NCBI RefSeq assembly: GCF_001598415.1
Contig: NZ_BCYX01000018.1
Span: 30,622-94,621 of the forward strand
DNA length: 64,000 nucleotides
Direction of reading: 5' to 3'
From: Sphingomonas mali NBRC 15500
GTDB taxonomy: Bacteria > Pseudomonadota > Alphaproteobacteria > Sphingomonadales > Sphingomonadaceae
A model generated the notes under the pieces. That model was not told the origin of the DNA and searched no databases. It worked only from the letters and a program-made list of their open reading frames with translations. This document shows, in pieces, positions 43,582 to 52,648 of the stretch. Made by a program: the position numbers and the translations under genes. Position 1 is the stretch's first letter. Each line of letters opens with the position of its first letter.

Positions 43582-45293
43582 CCGTTCCGGGCGGTCGTCT
43601 CGGCCAGGATGGCGCGGGCGGGCTCGAGTTCGCGCGCATAATGCCGCCAGCGCCCGATCGAACGATCGTTGAGGGGATCCTGGACCTGGGCATAGCTCGG
43701 GGTCGGGGCGAAGCGCCGGCTTTCGTGGAAAGCGAGTTGGGCAGGCTCCATCGGCAGACCGATATGCGCCATCAACGCTTCAGTTTCACCCAGCTGCGCG
43801 GCGACGAAATTTTCGTAGCGGAGTTGGTGCGGTGCAATCCCCGGCAGTCTGCGCCACTCGGCCATCAGCGTGTCGATCAGCGCATAATGGCGCGCGGCAT
43901 CCTCGAGCCGATAGCCGCAATTGAAGCCATGGGTGAAATCGTGGCTCATGGCCGAGACCATCACGTCGAGCGGATGGCGCTCGACGGCGATCAATGGCGC
44001 GGCGGGGAAAGCGAGCCGTAGCAGTGGCAGATACAGTTCGTTGAGCGGCATCTTGTCGGTAAAGAACGACGTTCCGGTCGCGAGCAGCCCGAACGCTTCG
44101 GCCCGAGCGAGATAATGGTCGCGCAGGTCGGTCGCGAGGGTCGATCGGGCGTCGGCCGCCAGCCGGTCGGGATGCGCGGGGAAGGCGCCACCGGTACGCA
44201 GGGCAGCAATCTCGGCAATCTCGACGACGAACGGCAATTCGCCGCCGGCGCGGATTTGCGAATGGCTTGTCAGCACTTGTTCGGTCAGCGTCGTGCCTGA
44301 ACGCGGGAAGCCGATGATGAAGATCGGTTGCGGCACATCATGGCGGATCGGCGCGGGCGGCAGCGTGGCGAAGCGGTCGGGCGCGAAGAATGCGGTCAGG
44401 TCGCCGGCCAGGCGCTCGACTTCGGCGCGCGCATAGCGGCGGCCTGACGCCGCGGAAAGCGCGGCCTTGCCGTCGGCGAAGTCGCGCCAAGCCTCAGCGT
44501 GGCGGCCCGCGCGGTCGCGCAGACGCCCCCGCTGGAGCAGGGCGGCTCCGGATAGGCTGGGCTCGGCGTCGAGTAACGCCAGCCCGTCGCCCCAATCCTC
44601 GGTGCGCGCCAGCAACGCCGCGCGCTGCAAGGTGACGTCGCTGCCCTGCGCCCGCGCCAGCCGCTCGGCGCGGTCGAGCATCGCCGACGCCTCGTCGAAC
44701 CGCCGGGCCTGTTCGAGCAACTCGGCCAGCCAGGCGAGCGGCGGCAGCGCGTCGGGCATCCCCGCAATTGCGCGGCGCAGCAGCGGTTCGGCATCCGAAA
44801 GCGCGCCTTGCCGCTGCAGATTCCGCCCGAGATTGGCGAGCAATTGCGGATGTTCGCCGGCCAGCGCGATCGCGCGGCGCAGATGGGCGGCGCCGGCAAC
44901 CAGTTCCTCGCGTTCGGACAGGATATTGCCGAGCATCATTTCGGGTTGCGGGTTGCCGGGGTCCGCGGCGATCGCGGCGTGGCAGGCCGCCTCCGCCTCG
45001 ACGACCCGTCCGCTGTCGAACAGCATCATGGCAAGGTCGTCATGTGGCCAGCGCGGGCGGGAATCGATCGCGATCGCTTCGCGCAACAGGCGTTCGGCAC
45101 CGCCCGCGTCGCCGCGCGCGCGATGAACCAAAGCGAGGATCTCGATCGCATCGAGCGATGCCCGATCCTGCGACCGCGCTTCGGTCGCCAGCATTTCCGC
45201 CTCTACATGGCGCCCGGACTGAAACGCGGCGCGGGCGCGGGCGATCAGATCGCTGGCGGAAGAAAAAGGGGGCATGGCGTCGGATAACGCCAT
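43569..45293 (-). CDS. TPR-repeat sulfotransferase
   Basis: A 574-residue protein. Residues 1-300 are tetratricopeptide repeats (for example HDDLAMMLFDSGRVVEAEAA, then HPQLLANLGRNLQRQGALSDAE). The C-terminal 250 residues are a sulfotransferase with the PAPS phosphate loop FIIGFPRSGTTLTEQV near 322-337 and a 3'-phosphate-binding region ERHPLDVMVSAMSHDF. The probable reaction is transfer of sulfate from PAPS to a peptide, sugar or lipid acceptor; the TPR part may choose the acceptor. Starts at 45293 or 45275 are both possible. It has no signal peptide. Confidence 0.9.
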   Translation of the reverse strand: MALSDAMPPFSSASDLIARARAAFQSGRHVEAEMLATEARSQDRASLDAIEILALVHRARGDAGGAERLLREAIAIDSRPRWPHDDLAMMLFDSGRVVEAEAACHAAIAADPGNPQPEMMLGNILSEREELVAGAAHLRRAIALAGEHPQLLANLGRNLQRQGALSDAEPLLRRAIAGMPDALPPLAWLAELLEQARRFDEASAMLDRAERLARAQGSDVTLQRAALLARTEDWGDGLALLDAEPSLSGAALLQRGRLRDRAGRHAEAWRDFADGKAALSAASGRRYARAEVERLAGDLTAFFAPDRFATLPPAPIRHDVPQPIFIIGFPRSGTTLTEQVLTSHSQIRAGGELPFVVEIAEIAALRTGGAFPAHPDRLAADARSTLATDLRDHYLARAEAFGLLATGTSFFTDKMPLNELYLPLLRLAFPAAPLIAVERHPLDVMVSAMSHDFTHGFNCGYRLEDAARHYALIDTLMAEWRRLPGIAPHQLRYENFVAAQLGETEALMAHIGLPMEPAQLAFHESRRFAPTPSYAQVQDPLNDRSIGRWRHYARELEPARAILAETTARNGYAA

Positions 45294-45381
45294 GCCCCGC
45301 TCTAAGGAAGCCGATGTAAAAGGGAGGATCGGCTCTGGACTCTAGGATATTCGGGTCGACCGCCGGCAAACGATCTGGAGG

Positions 45382-45435
45382 CCGGAACCGCCCGCCCTTG
45401 CGATGCAAAGGGAAGCTAGGGGCGGGCGGTTCCGG
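45382..45435. repeat. Perfect 16-bp inverted repeat between SulP and sulfotransferase genes
   Basis: CCGGAACCGCCCGCCC (45382-45397) and GGGCGGGCGGTTCCGG (45420-45435) are exact inverse complements with a 22-base loop. The hairpin would be very stable in RNA. It lies about 90 bases 5' of the sulfotransferase start and 70 bases 3' of the SulP stop on the same strand, so it may end the SulP transcript, though no T-run follows. The rest of this 210-base gap (45294-45504) shows no gene. Confidence 0.85.
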
Positions 45436-45504
45436 TACGACCGGCATAGCGGCGGGAGGTCGGCGCCGCATATCCCGATCGTAACATAAGGTTGCTGACC
45501 AACC

Positions 45505-47013
45505 TTATGCCGCCAGGCGAGCGAGCCGCCCGTCGGCGCCGAGCAGGGTGACACGGGCCCCGCTCGCGCGCCGCCGCGCCAGCCACTCGCGGAACAGTTC
45601 CGCGCAACTGTGGTCGACCGCCGCCAGGCCGCGGACGTCGATCGTCACCGGCTTGTCGCTGGGCGCCCTGTCCAGCGCATCGCTCAATCGCGGCAACTGG
45701 ACGAAGGTCGCGGTGCCCGACAGGCTGATCGCGGCATGCTCGTCCACTTCGTGATGATCGACCCCGAGCTTCAGGCGCTTCACGTGCGGGATCACCTCGA
45801 TCAGCGACAAAGCGATGCCGACCAGCACGCCGGTCAACAGATCCTCGGCGACGACGATCACCAGGGTCGCCGCCCAGATCACCGCGGGCAAGACGCCGTG
45901 ATGGCGGAACAGCTCGCGGACATGACTGACATTGACCAGCTTCCAGCCGGTGACGACCAGCACCGCGCCGAGCGTCGCCATCGGGATTTCGCGCAGCAGC
46001 CAGGGCAGCAACGCGACGAAGCCCAGGATCCAGACGCCGTGCAGGATCGCGGACAGCCGCGTGGCCGCACCCGCCTGGACGTTGGCCGAGCTGCGCACGA
46101 TCACGCCGGTCATCGGCAAGGCGCCGGCGGCGCCACATAACAGGTTGCCGATGCCCTGCGCGCGCAATTCCTTGTTATAGTCGGTGCGCACGCCGTCATG
46201 CATCTTGTCGACCGCGGCGGCCGACAACAACGTCTCGGCGCTGGCGATGAAGGCGATGGCGAGCGCCGCGACCAGGACCGACGGGTCGAGCCACTTCGCG
46301 AAGATCGACGCATCGGGCATGGCCACGGCGGCGGCGATCGATTCCGGGACGTTGACGCGGGTGACATCGAGGCCGAACAGGAAGGCGACCAACGTACCGG
46401 CGACCACGCCGAGCAAAGCGCCCGGCACCAGTCGCAGCGGCGCCGGGCGGAATTTCTCCCAGGCGATCATCACGCCGATCGTCAGCAGCGCGATGACGAG
46501 CGCGAGTTCGGTCGCGGTCGCGTTGCTCGGGTCGAGGCCGAGCAGGCGGCCCGGCATCGCGGCGAGATTGTCGAGTCCGCTCGACATCGGCTTGGCGTCG
46601 AACAGCACGTGGAACTGGCCGACCACGATCAGCACGCCGATGCCGGCGAGCATGCCGTGGACCACGGCGGGCGAGATCGCACGGAACCAGCCGCCGAGCT
46701 TGAAGATGCCGGCGACGACCTGGATCAGGCCGGCCAGGATCAGGATCGGGCCCAGCGCGGTCAGGCCCTGATCACGGATCAATTCGAACACGATGACCGC
46801 CAGGCCGGCGGCGGGGCCGCTGACCTGGAGGGGGGAGCCCGCCAGCGCACCGACGACGATGCCGCCGATGATGCCGGTGATCAGGCCCTTTTCGGGGGGC
46901 ACGCCGGACGCGATCGCGATGCCCATGCAAAGGGGCATCGCGACCAGGAAAACGACGATCGAGGCGGTGAAGTCGCGGGCGAGAAAACCGCCCGCCGGCT
47001 TGGCCGTGCTCAT
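45505..47013 (-). CDS. SulP-family inorganic anion transporter with STAS domain
   Basis: A 502-residue SLC26/SulP transporter. Residues 1-390 hold about 12-14 membrane segments, with the family motif GIASGVPPEKGLITGIIGGI near 30-50 and GNLLCGAAGALPMTG near 285. Residues 410-502 form the cytoplasmic STAS domain. The gene overlaps the stop of the carbonic anhydrase gene as ATGA. This pairing strongly suggests bicarbonate rather than sulfate transport, as in BicA-like proteins, but the substrate is inferred from context. Confidence 0.93.
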   Translation of the reverse strand: MSTAKPAGGFLARDFTASIVVFLVAMPLCMGIAIASGVPPEKGLITGIIGGIVVGALAGSPLQVSGPAAGLAVIVFELIRDQGLTALGPILILAGLIQVVAGIFKLGGWFRAISPAVVHGMLAGIGVLIVVGQFHVLFDAKPMSSGLDNLAAMPGRLLGLDPSNATATELALVIALLTIGVMIAWEKFRPAPLRLVPGALLGVVAGTLVAFLFGLDVTRVNVPESIAAAVAMPDASIFAKWLDPSVLVAALAIAFIASAETLLSAAAVDKMHDGVRTDYNKELRAQGIGNLLCGAAGALPMTGVIVRSSANVQAGAATRLSAILHGVWILGFVALLPWLLREIPMATLGAVLVVTGWKLVNVSHVRELFRHHGVLPAVIWAATLVIVVAEDLLTGVLVGIALSLIEVIPHVKRLKLGVDHHEVDEHAAISLSGTATFVQLPRLSDALDRAPSDKPVTIDVRGLAAVDHSCAELFREWLARRRASGARVTLLGADGRLARLAA

Positions 47014-47702
47014 TCGGCGGCCTCCGCATATTCCTCGCCCATCGCCAGGCGTTGAGCGGCGGCGAGCGCCACCGGCAACGGGCGATCGTCGCGGATCGGC
47101 ACGAAGCGGCCGGTCTCGCCGTCAAGGCCGAGCATCACGCCCTGATGGATGTCGACGAACCAGCCGTGCAGCGAGATCTCGCCGCGTGCGATGCCGGCCG
47201 CGACCGACGGATGGGTACGCAGATGGGCGAGCTGGACGACGACGTTCTCGAGGCTGGCGGCACGAACCTTCTCGCCCTTCTCGAGCGGGCCGTAGCCGGC
47301 GCGCACGACGCATTCGGCGGCATGGCTGTGGCGCAGCCAAGCGGCGACATTGGGCATGCCCTCGAGCATTTCCGGGTTCATCAGCGCTTTCATCGCGCCG
47401 CAGTCGGAATGGCCGCAGACGATGATGTCGCGGACGCCGAGCGCGAGCACGGCATATTCGACGGTCGACGACACGCCGCCATTTTGCGTCGCGAACGGCG
47501 GCACGATGTTGCCCGCATTGCGGCAGACGAACAGGTCGCCGGGCTCGGCCTGCATGATCAGTTCGGGCACGACGCGGCTGTCGGCGCAGGAGATGATCAA
47601 CGCCTTGGGGCTCTGCCCGTCCACCGCGAGCTTGGCATAGAGGTCGTTGCTGGGAAAAACGCGTTTTTCGAAATCGAAGACGCGTCCGATCAGATCGTTC
47701 AC
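47010..47702 (-). CDS. Beta-carbonic anhydrase
   Basis: A 230-residue zinc enzyme interconverting CO2 and bicarbonate in the cytoplasm. The zinc ligands and catalytic dyad are C39, D41 and R43 (CADSRVVPE), H98 and C101 (GHSDCGAMKAL). GDLFVCRNAGNIV is also typical. The gene is translationally coupled to a SulP transporter, so the enzyme can supply or use the transported bicarbonate. Length is normal for the beta class. Confidence 0.96.
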   Translation of the reverse strand: MNDLIGRVFDFEKRVFPSNDLYAKLAVDGQSPKALIISCADSRVVPELIMQAEPGDLFVCRNAGNIVPPFATQNGGVSSTVEYAVLALGVRDIIVCGHSDCGAMKALMNPEMLEGMPNVAAWLRHSHAAECVVRAGYGPLEKGEKVRAASLENVVVQLAHLRTHPSVAAGIARGEISLHGWFVDIHQGVMLGLDGETGRFVPIRDDRPLPVALAAAQRLAMGEEYAEAAE

Positions 47703-47823
47703 GGCAGATGCTCCTCTTGGCTGGTTGCCGGGAAGAGCTAGGGCCTCGAATTTGCCGCAGTGCAGCGCGGACGTAAGGAAATGTTGCCGGGGAGGCGGTT
47801 TCCGTGTTGGTCCGTCGCCGCGA

Positions 47824-48534
47824 TCACTTCATCTTGGAGCTGTCGCTAACCCGTTGAAAAACGATCGACCGGCCATAGCGTTCGAACAGCAGCTTGCCGC
47901 CGTCGATGCGCAACGGCGTTTTCGCGAAGGCGACCTTGCCGAGGTCGTTCGGCTCGAACCGGACGTGGACAGTCGATGCCGTTGTGCCGTCGAGACGGAA
48001 GGCGTCGCTGCGCAGTTCGTATACGCCCAATGCCAGGCGCAACGACACCGGGCGGTCGCCGGATGCCAGCGAAATCACGTCGCTGTCGTCGGACAATTGG
48101 CCCCCGACGAAGCGGCCGTCGGCGAGGCCGATTTCGGCATCGAAATACTGCCTCGTCCAGCCCTTGGGCAAATCGAGCACGAGATGCATCTTCGCGTCGG
48201 ATGCCGGTCGCTGATCGAGCAGCGTGAATCTCGGCGCCGTGACCGGATCGCTCGTCAGGAGCACGCGGTCGCCATCCACGCTCCACGTGCCGCTCGCGCT
48301 CTCATCCAGCGCGCCATAAGACAATCCATAGTCGAACCGCCCGTCAGCCTTGAGCTCCAGGCCGACCGCCATTTCCATCTGGTGGCCGTCATAGATGCCG
48401 ACCAATTGCGAGGCGCCCGGCTGCGCGGTTTGCCCGGCTACGCCGGAAGAGGGGATCGCGACGGCGAACAGTGACAGACCGGCCAGCGCGGCGATCGCGA
48501 CGCGAGATGATCGGTGGCGGGTGATGAACCCCAT
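47824..48534 (-). CDS. Exported beta-rich protein of unknown function
   Basis: A 236-residue protein with an N-terminal signal peptide (residues 1-35, RVAIAALAGLSLFAVAIPSS). The mature part reads LVGIYDGHQMEMAVGLELKA, then GRFDYGLSYGALDESASGTW, suggesting a lipocalin- or avidin-like barrel in which the protein resembles small secreted families of proteobacteria. Start at 48534 is chosen because the signal peptide begins there, though no clear ribosome-binding site is seen. The open frame upstream is a shadow of the next gene. No enzyme motif is visible. Confidence 0.75.
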   Translation of the reverse strand: MGFITRHRSSRVAIAALAGLSLFAVAIPSSGVAGQTAQPGASQLVGIYDGHQMEMAVGLELKADGRFDYGLSYGALDESASGTWSVDGDRVLLTSDPVTAPRFTLLDQRPASDAKMHLVLDLPKGWTRQYFDAEIGLADGRFVGGQLSDDSDVISLASGDRPVSLRLALGVYELRSDAFRLDGTTASTVHVRFEPNDLGKVAFAKTPLRIDGGKLLFERYGRSIVFQRVSDSSKMK

Positions 48535-48572
48535 CAGGGGATGGTAGGCGCCTTTGCGGCGATGGTACAGAT

Positions 48573-48917
48573 TCAGGTGGCGTCCGGCCGGTTGTCGCGC
48601 CGTAGCCGACGAAGGAGCAGGACTAGCCCCGCCAGGATGAAACAAAGCCACGGCACCGCCAGCCAGTCGATCCAGTCCGGGCCGGTCGGCGCACTGACCT
48701 GGCTGTCGGTATAAGCGGCCAGCAGCACCAGCGCGACGGCGTGGGCCAGGACCAGCCACAGGCTATGGGACGTGATTGTCCATGAACGCTTGTCCGCCGG
48801 CTTTTTCAGCAATGCCCGCAGCGTCGAGAGGAGCGCGGCAACGATGAATATCCCGCCGCCCGCGACAATGACGAGCCCGAGCAACAGGCCGTCTAACCGG
48901 ATCGAAATGTCGCTCAA
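48573..48917 (-). CDS. Small membrane protein of unknown function
   Basis: A 114-residue protein with three hydrophobic segments: 9-30 (DGLLLGLVIVAGGGIFIVAA), 52-68 and 86-103. The C-terminus is strongly basic (LLRRLRRDN), as expected for a cytoplasmic tail. It lies 38 bases upstream of the exported beta-rich protein gene on the same strand, so the two may be co-expressed. No family is recognised. Confidence 0.65.
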   Translation of the reverse strand: MSDISIRLDGLLLGLVIVAGGGIFIVAALLSTLRALLKKPADKRSWTITSHSLWLVLAHAVALVLLAAYTDSQVSAPTGPDWIDWLAVPWLCFILAGLVLLLRRLRRDNRPDAT

Positions 48918-48978
48918 TCGCCCTCCCTGGCGCCGGCTCCGCTCAATGATCTGATCGCACGAATATCATCGGTCGGAT

Positions 48979-49134
48979 TCAACCGTCACGTTTTTTGCCG
49001 CGCAACGCCTTGAACACCTCCGCCGGCCCGGCCGCGAGGCTGGCGGCGATGATGAACCCCAAGGTAAACGGCGCCAGGATGATCCCGATATACGTGCTCA
49101 TCAGCACGGATTTCTTGATCGGCGCGGGGTCCAT
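48979..49134 (-). CDS. 51-residue membrane protein
   Basis: A short open frame with one membrane helix (YIGIILAPFTLGFIIAASLA, about 15-34) and a basic tail (KALRGKKRDG). It may start at the ATG at 49134 or at an internal ATG at 49101; neither has a strong ribosome-binding site. It lies just after the sensor kinase gene on the same strand, 48 bases from its stop. Small single-helix proteins often modulate sensor kinases, but no evidence links them here beyond position. Confidence 0.5.
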   Translation of the reverse strand: MDPAPIKKSVLMSTYIGIILAPFTLGFIIAASLAAGPAEVFKALRGKKRDG

Positions 49135-49182
49135 GGCCGATCATATCATTTTCGTCGGCGGCTTGGCAGTCCGCCGGGCGCG

Positions 49183-50517
49183 CTATGCGGCGATCGCCGC
49201 CTCGCGCGGCAGCGTGATCCGCGCGCTGAGCCCACCCGATGGCGCATCGCCGAGCGCAAACTCGCCGCCATGCGCCGCTACCGCTCGCTGGACGATCGCG
49301 AGGCCGAGGCCGAACCCCTGCGTATCGCGGCCGCGCGCGGCGTCGAGGCGGACGAACGGTTCGAGCGCGCGGGCGCGGTCCTCGGGGGCGATGCCGGGTC
49401 CGTCGTCCTCGACCGCGATCGTCACGCGATCGGGGGTCGCATCGAGCCGAATGTCGACGCGCGCTCCATAGTGAAGCGCATTGTCGACCAGGTTGGTGAC
49501 CGCACGCTTCAGCGCGACGCGGCGGACGATCAGTTCGCAATGATCGGGGCCGTGATATTTCGCCTTGCCGCCGCGATCGACGACATCGTCGGCAAGGGTC
49601 GCGCACATCACCGCAAGATCGGTCGCGCTCGGCGCCTCCCCGTCGGCTTCGTCCTCTCCGGACAAATAGGCGAGCAGCGACGCGACCATCTGGTCCATCT
49701 CGACCACGTCATGCTGGATCGCGTTGCGCAGCTCGTCTTCGTCGATCGCGTCGGCGCGCAAATGGAGGCGAGCGAGCGGCGTGCGGAAGTCGTGGCCGAC
49801 CGCGGCGAGCGCCTGGGTGCGATCGGCGATCAATGTGTGGATGCGCGCCTGCATTGCGTTGAACGCGACGATCACGTCGCGCACTTCGCTCGGGCCGCGC
49901 TCGGGCACCGCTTCGACTTCGCCATGGCCGACGCGGTCGGCGGCGCGGGCGAGATCGCGCATCGGGCGCAGCATCTGGCGCACCAGCAATCCGCCGATCA
50001 GGATCAGCGCGACCGCCGGAGTCAGCGCGAGCAGGATGCGGCTGACTGCCATGTCGAGCGCGCGCACCGGCTGGCGCGTGCGAAAGGTGACCCAGCTGGC
50101 ATCGTCGAGCCGGAACGCGCCGGTGATGAAGCCGTCACGGCCCGGGGAAGTCAGGCTGAGGCGGAGATCACGCCCATCGAGATCGGGCTCCCAGTCGAGC
50201 ACTTGCTCGGTCAATTTGTCGAGCGATGGTGCGACCGCGGGCGATTTGGGCAGGACCGCACGCCACGCGACCGCATAGCGCGAGGTGGTGAGCTCGGACG
50301 CCATCGTATTGCGCTCGCCGAGCGGCGCTTCCTCGATCAGCTTGCTGGCGATGACGAGATGTTCGGCGAGCCGGTGCGCTTCGTCCTGACGCACCGAGAA
50401 TTGGCTGGCGCGCTCGTACAGGAACGTGCTCGCGCCATATTCGACCAGCACCGCGAGCAGCAGGATCGCGAAGACACGGCCGATCAGCCCCAAGGTAAGG
50501 TGGGGCAGGCGCGTCAA
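49183..50517 (-). CDS. HAMP-domain sensor histidine kinase (EnvZ-like)
   Basis: A 444-residue inner-membrane kinase. Membrane segments lie at about 9-30 and 158-180 with a 125-residue periplasmic sensor between. HAMP follows (RQMLRPMRDLARAADRVGHG), then the phosphorylated H242 in VGHDFRTPLARL and the ATP-binding motifs TNLVDNALHYG, VEDDGPGIAPED and GFGLGLAIVQ. The most likely start is a TTG at 50517 that overlaps the regulator's stop as TTGA. The open frame upstream of it is out-of-frame regulator sequence. The signal is unknown. Confidence 0.92.
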   Translation of the reverse strand: MTRLPHLTLGLIGRVFAILLLAVLVEYGASTFLYERASQFSVRQDEAHRLAEHLVIASKLIEEAPLGERNTMASELTTSRYAVAWRAVLPKSPAVAPSLDKLTEQVLDWEPDLDGRDLRLSLTSPGRDGFITGAFRLDDASWVTFRTRQPVRALDMAVSRILLALTPAVALILIGGLLVRQMLRPMRDLARAADRVGHGEVEAVPERGPSEVRDVIVAFNAMQARIHTLIADRTQALAAVGHDFRTPLARLHLRADAIDEDELRNAIQHDVVEMDQMVASLLAYLSGEDEADGEAPSATDLAVMCATLADDVVDRGGKAKYHGPDHCELIVRRVALKRAVTNLVDNALHYGARVDIRLDATPDRVTIAVEDDGPGIAPEDRARALEPFVRLDAARGRDTQGFGLGLAIVQRAVAAHGGEFALGDAPSGGLSARITLPREAAIAA

Positions 50518-51224
50518 CGCCGCTCGACTGCGACGTTGAGCATATAGCCGACGCCGCGCACGGTGATGATCGGGGCGGGCTTGCCCGCGCTCGACAATTT
50601 GCGACGCAACCGGCTGATCAGCACGTCGACGCTGCGGTCCGAACTGTCGCCGAGCCGGGTGCGCGACAGCTCGATCAGCCGTTCGCGCGCGATCACGCGC
50701 TGGGCATTGTCGCACAAGGCGACGAGCAGATCGAACTCGGCGCCGGTCAGCTCGACTGCGGCACCGGTCGGCGACAGCAATTCGCGGCGCGGCAGGTTGA
50801 CCGTCCAACCCTCGAAACTGAGCTCGCCCTTCTCGCGATCGGCGGGGCCGCGCTCGACCGCATGGCGGCGCAGCACCGCGCGGATGCGGGCGACCAGTTC
50901 GCGCGTGCCGAACGGCTTGGCGAGATAATCGTCGGCGCCGAGTTCGAGCCCCACGACGCGATCGGTCTCGCTGCCTTTGGCCGAGATGAAGATGATCGGC
51001 ACGTCGCTGGTGCGGCGAAGCTCGCGGCATAAATCGATCCCGCTGGTCCCGGGCAACATGATGTCGAGCAGGACGAGATCGACCGGCCCCTGTTCGAACG
51101 CGCGCCACATTTCGGGCGCGGTCGCAGCGGGCCGGACATTGTAGCCATTCTCCTGCAGTGCCCGGGTCGTGAGCGTGCGGAGCGGCGGGTCGTCCTCGAC
51201 CAGGACGATATTGGGGGCGGTCAT
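50514..51224 (-). CDS. OmpR-family response regulator
   Basis: A 236-residue two-component regulator. The receiver domain has the acidic pocket E10/D11/D12, phospho-accepting D54 (LLDIMLPG) and K103 (AKPFG). A C-terminal winged helix (about 135-232) with ELTGAEFDLLVALCDNAQRV and SVDVLISRLRRKL is of the OmpR/PhoB kind. It is coupled to the kinase gene by overlapping stop and start. Targets are not visible; the small secreted protein gene is divergent from it and is a candidate. Confidence 0.94.
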   Translation of the reverse strand: MTAPNIVLVEDDPPLRTLTTRALQENGYNVRPAATAPEMWRAFEQGPVDLVLLDIMLPGTSGIDLCRELRRTSDVPIIFISAKGSETDRVVGLELGADDYLAKPFGTRELVARIRAVLRRHAVERGPADREKGELSFEGWTVNLPRRELLSPTGAAVELTGAEFDLLVALCDNAQRVIARERLIELSRTRLGDSSDRSVDVLISRLRRKLSSAGKPAPIITVRGVGYMLNVAVERR

Positions 51225-51379
51225 CGGACGGCCTCGATCGGTGTCATGCGGTGGACCTAGTCGCGCAGCGCTCCGCCCTCAAGGTTGCCGCCCCGGGGCG
51301 GCAATGTTTTGTTACGGAGCGGCAAGGCGGCGCGACGGGCCGAATGGCAGGAAGCGGGCTCTTCAAAAGGAGTCCAATT

Positions 51380-51649
51380 GTGAAATCCGTCCTGATCGCC
51401 GTGGCCGCCGCGCTCGCCCTGCCGCTGCCCGCCGCCGCGCAATCGCTCCATGAGACGCACGATGTCGTCTGGCATCCCTCCGGCAAGACGCCCGCGGCCA
51501 CCTACCGCATGCGCGATCGTGCGGCGTGCACCACCAGCGCTGGGCATCACCAGTCGGGCAAGACCGCGATGCCGGCGAAGAAGGCCTGCGTCGTGGACGT
51601 GGCGAAGGCGCCGGCTCCCACGACGGCGGACGCCGCGATCGCGCGCTGA
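51380..51649 (+). CDS. Small secreted protein of unknown function
   Basis: An 89-residue exported protein with a signal peptide (VKSVLIAVAAALALPLPAAAQ). The start is a GTG at 51380, with AAAAGGAG correctly spaced upstream. The mature part contains HETHDVVWHPSGKTPAATYR and two cysteines, in AACTTSAGHHQSG and KKACVVD. It is divergent from the two-component system and may be one of its targets. No family is recognised. Confidence 0.7.
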   Translation: MKSVLIAVAAALALPLPAAAQSLHETHDVVWHPSGKTPAATYRMRDRAACTTSAGHHQSGKTAMPAKKACVVDVAKAPAPTTADAAIAR

Positions 51650-51713
51650 CCCGCATACTCGCCGTCATCTCCGCATAAGCGGGGCGACGGTTGAGGCGGA
51701 GGCTGTCGTTCCC

Positions 51714-52646
51714 TCAGGGTTGCGCCAATTGCGCCTTGGCGACTTGTTGCAGCTGCACGGCGACCCGAGGGTCGATGCCGAGGTCGTCGGCCGCGCGCTC
51801 ATTGGCGCCCAGCCGGGTCGGGTCTAGTCCGGTGACGCGACCGAACACGACCAAAGCCTCCAGATAATAGCCGAAGATGCTGGCATGGTAATGGTCGTAG
51901 GTCCACAGATCGACCTGGCCGAACGCGACGCCGTTATAGGGGTCCGGGTCGGCGATTCCGCTCGCGATCGCGCGGTTCCAGGCTTCGCCCACCGGCAGGA
52001 CGCCGCGGAACGCAGGCGACAGCGCCCGCACCCCGTCGGCCGCACGGCGCAGATCCTGCGCCATCGCCGTGATCGGCTTGCCCGACCAGGGGCTGCCCGG
52101 CTGATAGACCAGATCCGCGCGGCTCCAGGTCGCCATCAAGTAAATGTCGACGCGCGGATTGTTGCGCGCGAACATCGCGGCGAATTGAGGCGCATAGGTG
52201 CGGTAATCGGTCGCATCGCCGGGACGTTCGCGGTCGAGCGTGCTCAGCTCCTGGAGGACGACCACGTCCCATTGCCGATCGACCAGCTGACGGCGCTGGT
52301 TCCAGTGGAAGCCGAGCGTCTTGCCGCCGTCGGTCTCCAGCGCCACCGCGTAATTGAGACCCGATTCGGCGGCGAACAATTTGAACAATGCCGGCACGCC
52401 GCCATAGCCGTCGCCGTTCAGGTCGGTGATCGTGTTGTTGCGATAGCGCTTGACCGCCGAATGCGCGCCCTGGGTGAAGCTATTGCCGATGAACAGGATC
52501 GAGCGCGGTCGGGTGACCGTCGCCGTCGGGCGCGCGACGGTCGGCGCCGGTGGCGGGGGTGCCACCTGCGCCGCCGCCGGAACCGCGGCGGCGGTGGAAA
52601 GAGCGAGACCTAGCGCAGAGCAAGTTAGGGCAATCAGTCGCTTCAT
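51714..52646 (-). CDS. Secreted SGNH-hydrolase-like protein
   Basis: A 310-residue exported protein. After the signal peptide (1-27) and a proline-rich stretch, the block ILFIGNSFTQG carries the nucleophile-type serine S56. The C-terminal WTYDHYHASIFGYYLEALV supplies the D-x-x-H pattern of SGNH/GDSL esterases. Further conserved blocks are VVVLQELSTLD and MATWSRAD. It would act on an ester or acetylated substrate in the periplasm or outside. It starts two bases after the stop of a TonB-dependent receptor gene, in an operon with dctA, which suggests that it processes what the receptor brings in. Confidence 0.82.
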   Translation of the reverse strand: MKRLIALTCSALGLALSTAAAVPAAAQVAPPPPAPTVARPTATVTRPRSILFIGNSFTQGAHSAVKRYRNNTITDLNGDGYGGVPALFKLFAAESGLNYAVALETDGGKTLGFHWNQRRQLVDRQWDVVVLQELSTLDRERPGDATDYRTYAPQFAAMFARNNPRVDIYLMATWSRADLVYQPGSPWSGKPITAMAQDLRRAADGVRALSPAFRGVLPVGEAWNRAIASGIADPDPYNGVAFGQVDLWTYDHYHASIFGYYLEALVVFGRVTGLDPTRLGANERAADDLGIDPRVAVQLQQVAKAQLAQP

Positions 52647-52648
52647 CG

